Shown piece after piece: positions 5,419 through 6,464 of a stretch of DNA of 6,464 nucleotides (its first letter is position 1; every line of letters begins with the position of its first letter). Under the pieces are notes generated by a model. That model made no database searches, was not told the origin of the DNA, and was given only the letters and a program-made list of their open reading frames with translations. The stretch spans positions 1 through 6,464 of the forward strand of contig DATBFY010000557.1 of NCBI GenBank assembly GCA_036558265.1. The letters are read 5' to 3'. A program made the translations under genes and the position numbers. This stretch comes from RYN-433 sp036558265. GTDB lineage: Bacteria; Planctomycetota; Phycisphaerae; Tepidisphaerales; Tepidisphaeraceae.

Positions 5419-6464
5419 TCAGCCGCGGATGGCGGCGACTAGCGCCGCGGCCAGCGCTTCGTCCGAGAGGATGACGGGGTTGTAGCGCATGCTGCTGGCC
5501 TTGCGGGCCAGGGCGACCATCTCGGGCACGCGCGCTTCGGTCAGGCCGAAGCGGGCGAGCGGCGGGATGTTCAGCTCGCGCGCGAGGTACGCGGTGAAGC
5601 GGACGCATTCGGACGCGGCATCCTCGTCCGAGGCGTCGGCGCGCGCGCCGAGCCGGCGGCCGATGTCGGCGTAGCGGGTGATGCCGGGCGCGCCGTCTGG
5701 GCTCCGCTTCATCGCCTCAAAGTTCGCGGCGATCACGTGCGGGAGCAGTGCGGCGCAGATCGTGCCGTGCGGGGCGCGGAAGTTCGCGCCTAGCGGGGCG
5801 GCGAAGCCATGTACCGCTCCAAGGCCCGCGTTGGTCAGCGTGACGCCGCTGAGATGGGCGGCCAGGGCCATGTCCTGGCGCGCGTCGAGGTCACGCCCAT
5901 CGTGGTACGCACGTGCGAGCGACCTCGATGCCAGCGTGACCCCTTGGAGTGCCAGCGCATCGGTCACGAGCTGAGCGCCGGTGGATGTGTAGGACTCGAT
6001 CAACTGACAGAGGGCGTCCATGCCGGACCGGGCGGTGACGTCTGGCGGGACATCGATGCCCAGTTCCGGATCGATCAGCGCCACGCGCGGGAGCAGCAAT
6101 TCGCTGCGGATGCTCGCTTTGAACTGCCGTTCGGGGAGGCCGATGACGGCGTTGCGGGTGGCCTCGGCGCCGGTGCCGGCGGTGGTGGGAATGGCGATCC
6201 AAGGGGCGGCGGGCCTGGTGATCTTGAGCCCCTTGCCGATGACTTCCATGTAATCGACGGCCGAGCCGCCGTTGTTCAGGAGACCGGCGACGGCCTTGGC
6301 GGCGTCGATGGCGCTGCCGCCGCCGAGGCCGAGGAGGACGTCGACGCCCTCGGAGCGGGCGTGTTCGACGGCGGTGTCGACGTCGGCCACCGTGGGTTCG
6401 CCTTTCTGGCGGCGGAGGGTCGCGGTGAGGCCGGCCCTGCGGAGTTGCTCGGCGAGGTGGTCGG
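5419..6464 (-). CDS. Iron-containing (group III) alcohol dehydrogenase, N-terminus off right edge
   Basis: About 347 codons are visible. The frame is open to the right edge, and in-frame residues before the GTG at 6390 (LRRAGLTATLRRQKGEPTV) fit the family, so the true start lies outside; the family is usually about 380-390 aa. It should oxidise an alcohol or reduce an aldehyde or ketone with NAD(P). Counted from that GTG, the cofactor signature GLGGGSAIDAAKA is at 21-33 and PTTAGTGAEAT at 68-78. The metal-site region SGMDALCQLIESY (122-134) keeps Asp125 but has Gln129 where FucO-type enzymes have His. VHGFAAPLG and APHG supply the other two ligands, His194 and His208. The conserved His four residues after the first of these is Ala198. 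I recall a subfamily with the same GMDALTQ pattern, so this is probably a lineage trait. Substrate cannot be deduced. It is convergent with the 148-aa gene. Confidence 0.93.
   Translation of the reverse strand, partial: DHLAEQLRRAGLTATLRRQKGEPTVADVDTAVEHARSEGVDVLLGLGGGSAIDAAKAVAGLLNNGGSAVDYMEVIGKGLKITRPAAPWIAIPTTAGTGAEATRNAVIGLPERQFKASIRSELLLPRVALIDPELGIDVPPDVTARSGMDALCQLIESYTSTGAQLVTDALALQGVTLASRSLARAYHDGRDLDARQDMALAAHLSGVTLTNAGLGAVHGFAAPLGANFRAPHGTICAALLPHVIAANFEAMKRSPDGAPGITRYADIGRRLGARADASDEDAASECVRFTAYLARELNIPPLARFGLTEARVPEMVALARKASSMRYNPVILSDEALAAALVAAIRG

Noticed and set aside
4574..5608. Minus-strand open frame of 344 codons across the gap, the 148-aa gene and the end of the dehydrogenase
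   Set aside because: It overlaps the dehydrogenase on the same strand in a different frame and has a low-complexity Arg/Pro product.

Overview
The window is GC-rich bacterial chromosome. Its character (two consecutive Sec-exported orphan proteins, many short hairpin repeats between genes, and a run of conserved but unnamed proteins) suggests a Planctomycetota-like or similar Gram-negative soil or water bacterium. That placement is an impression from gene style; the window has no rRNA or other phylogenetic marker. I see no tRNA, rRNA, CRISPR array, insertion sequence or integrase.

Left part (1-2801, minus strand): three tightly spaced genes read leftwards from a divergent promoter region. They are a 161-aa protein that looks like a SWIM-type domain stripped of its zinc ligands, a 479-aa conserved-looking protein of unknown function, and the first 281 residues of a protein resembling the N-terminal half of YehP-type VWA proteins. 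The VWA domain itself would lie beyond the left edge. This resembles the SWIM / unknown / VWA side of MoxR-VWA-SWIM gene clusters. No MoxR ATPase is visible in the window.

Middle (2802-4548): a 206-bp divergent intergenic region carries a perfect 10-bp inverted repeat around a candidate promoter, plus two REP-like hairpins. It is followed on the plus strand by two translationally coupled genes with signal peptides. The first product is an acidic helical protein. The second is an extremely basic protein (no glutamate at all) ending in a carboxypeptidase-regulatory-like beta domain. They may be envelope partners of opposite charge.

Right part (4549-6464): a hairpin-rich non-coding stretch of about 350 bp leads to a small acidic orphan gene (148 aa, plus). 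It converges on an iron-containing alcohol dehydrogenase (minus, N-terminus beyond the right edge) that carries an Asp-x3-Gln variant of the usual Asp-x3-His metal site. A widespread-type CCCTCACCCC stem-loop repeat separates the two convergent genes.

The most interesting items are the left operon with its candidate operator, the oppositely charged secreted pair, and the altered metal site of the dehydrogenase.
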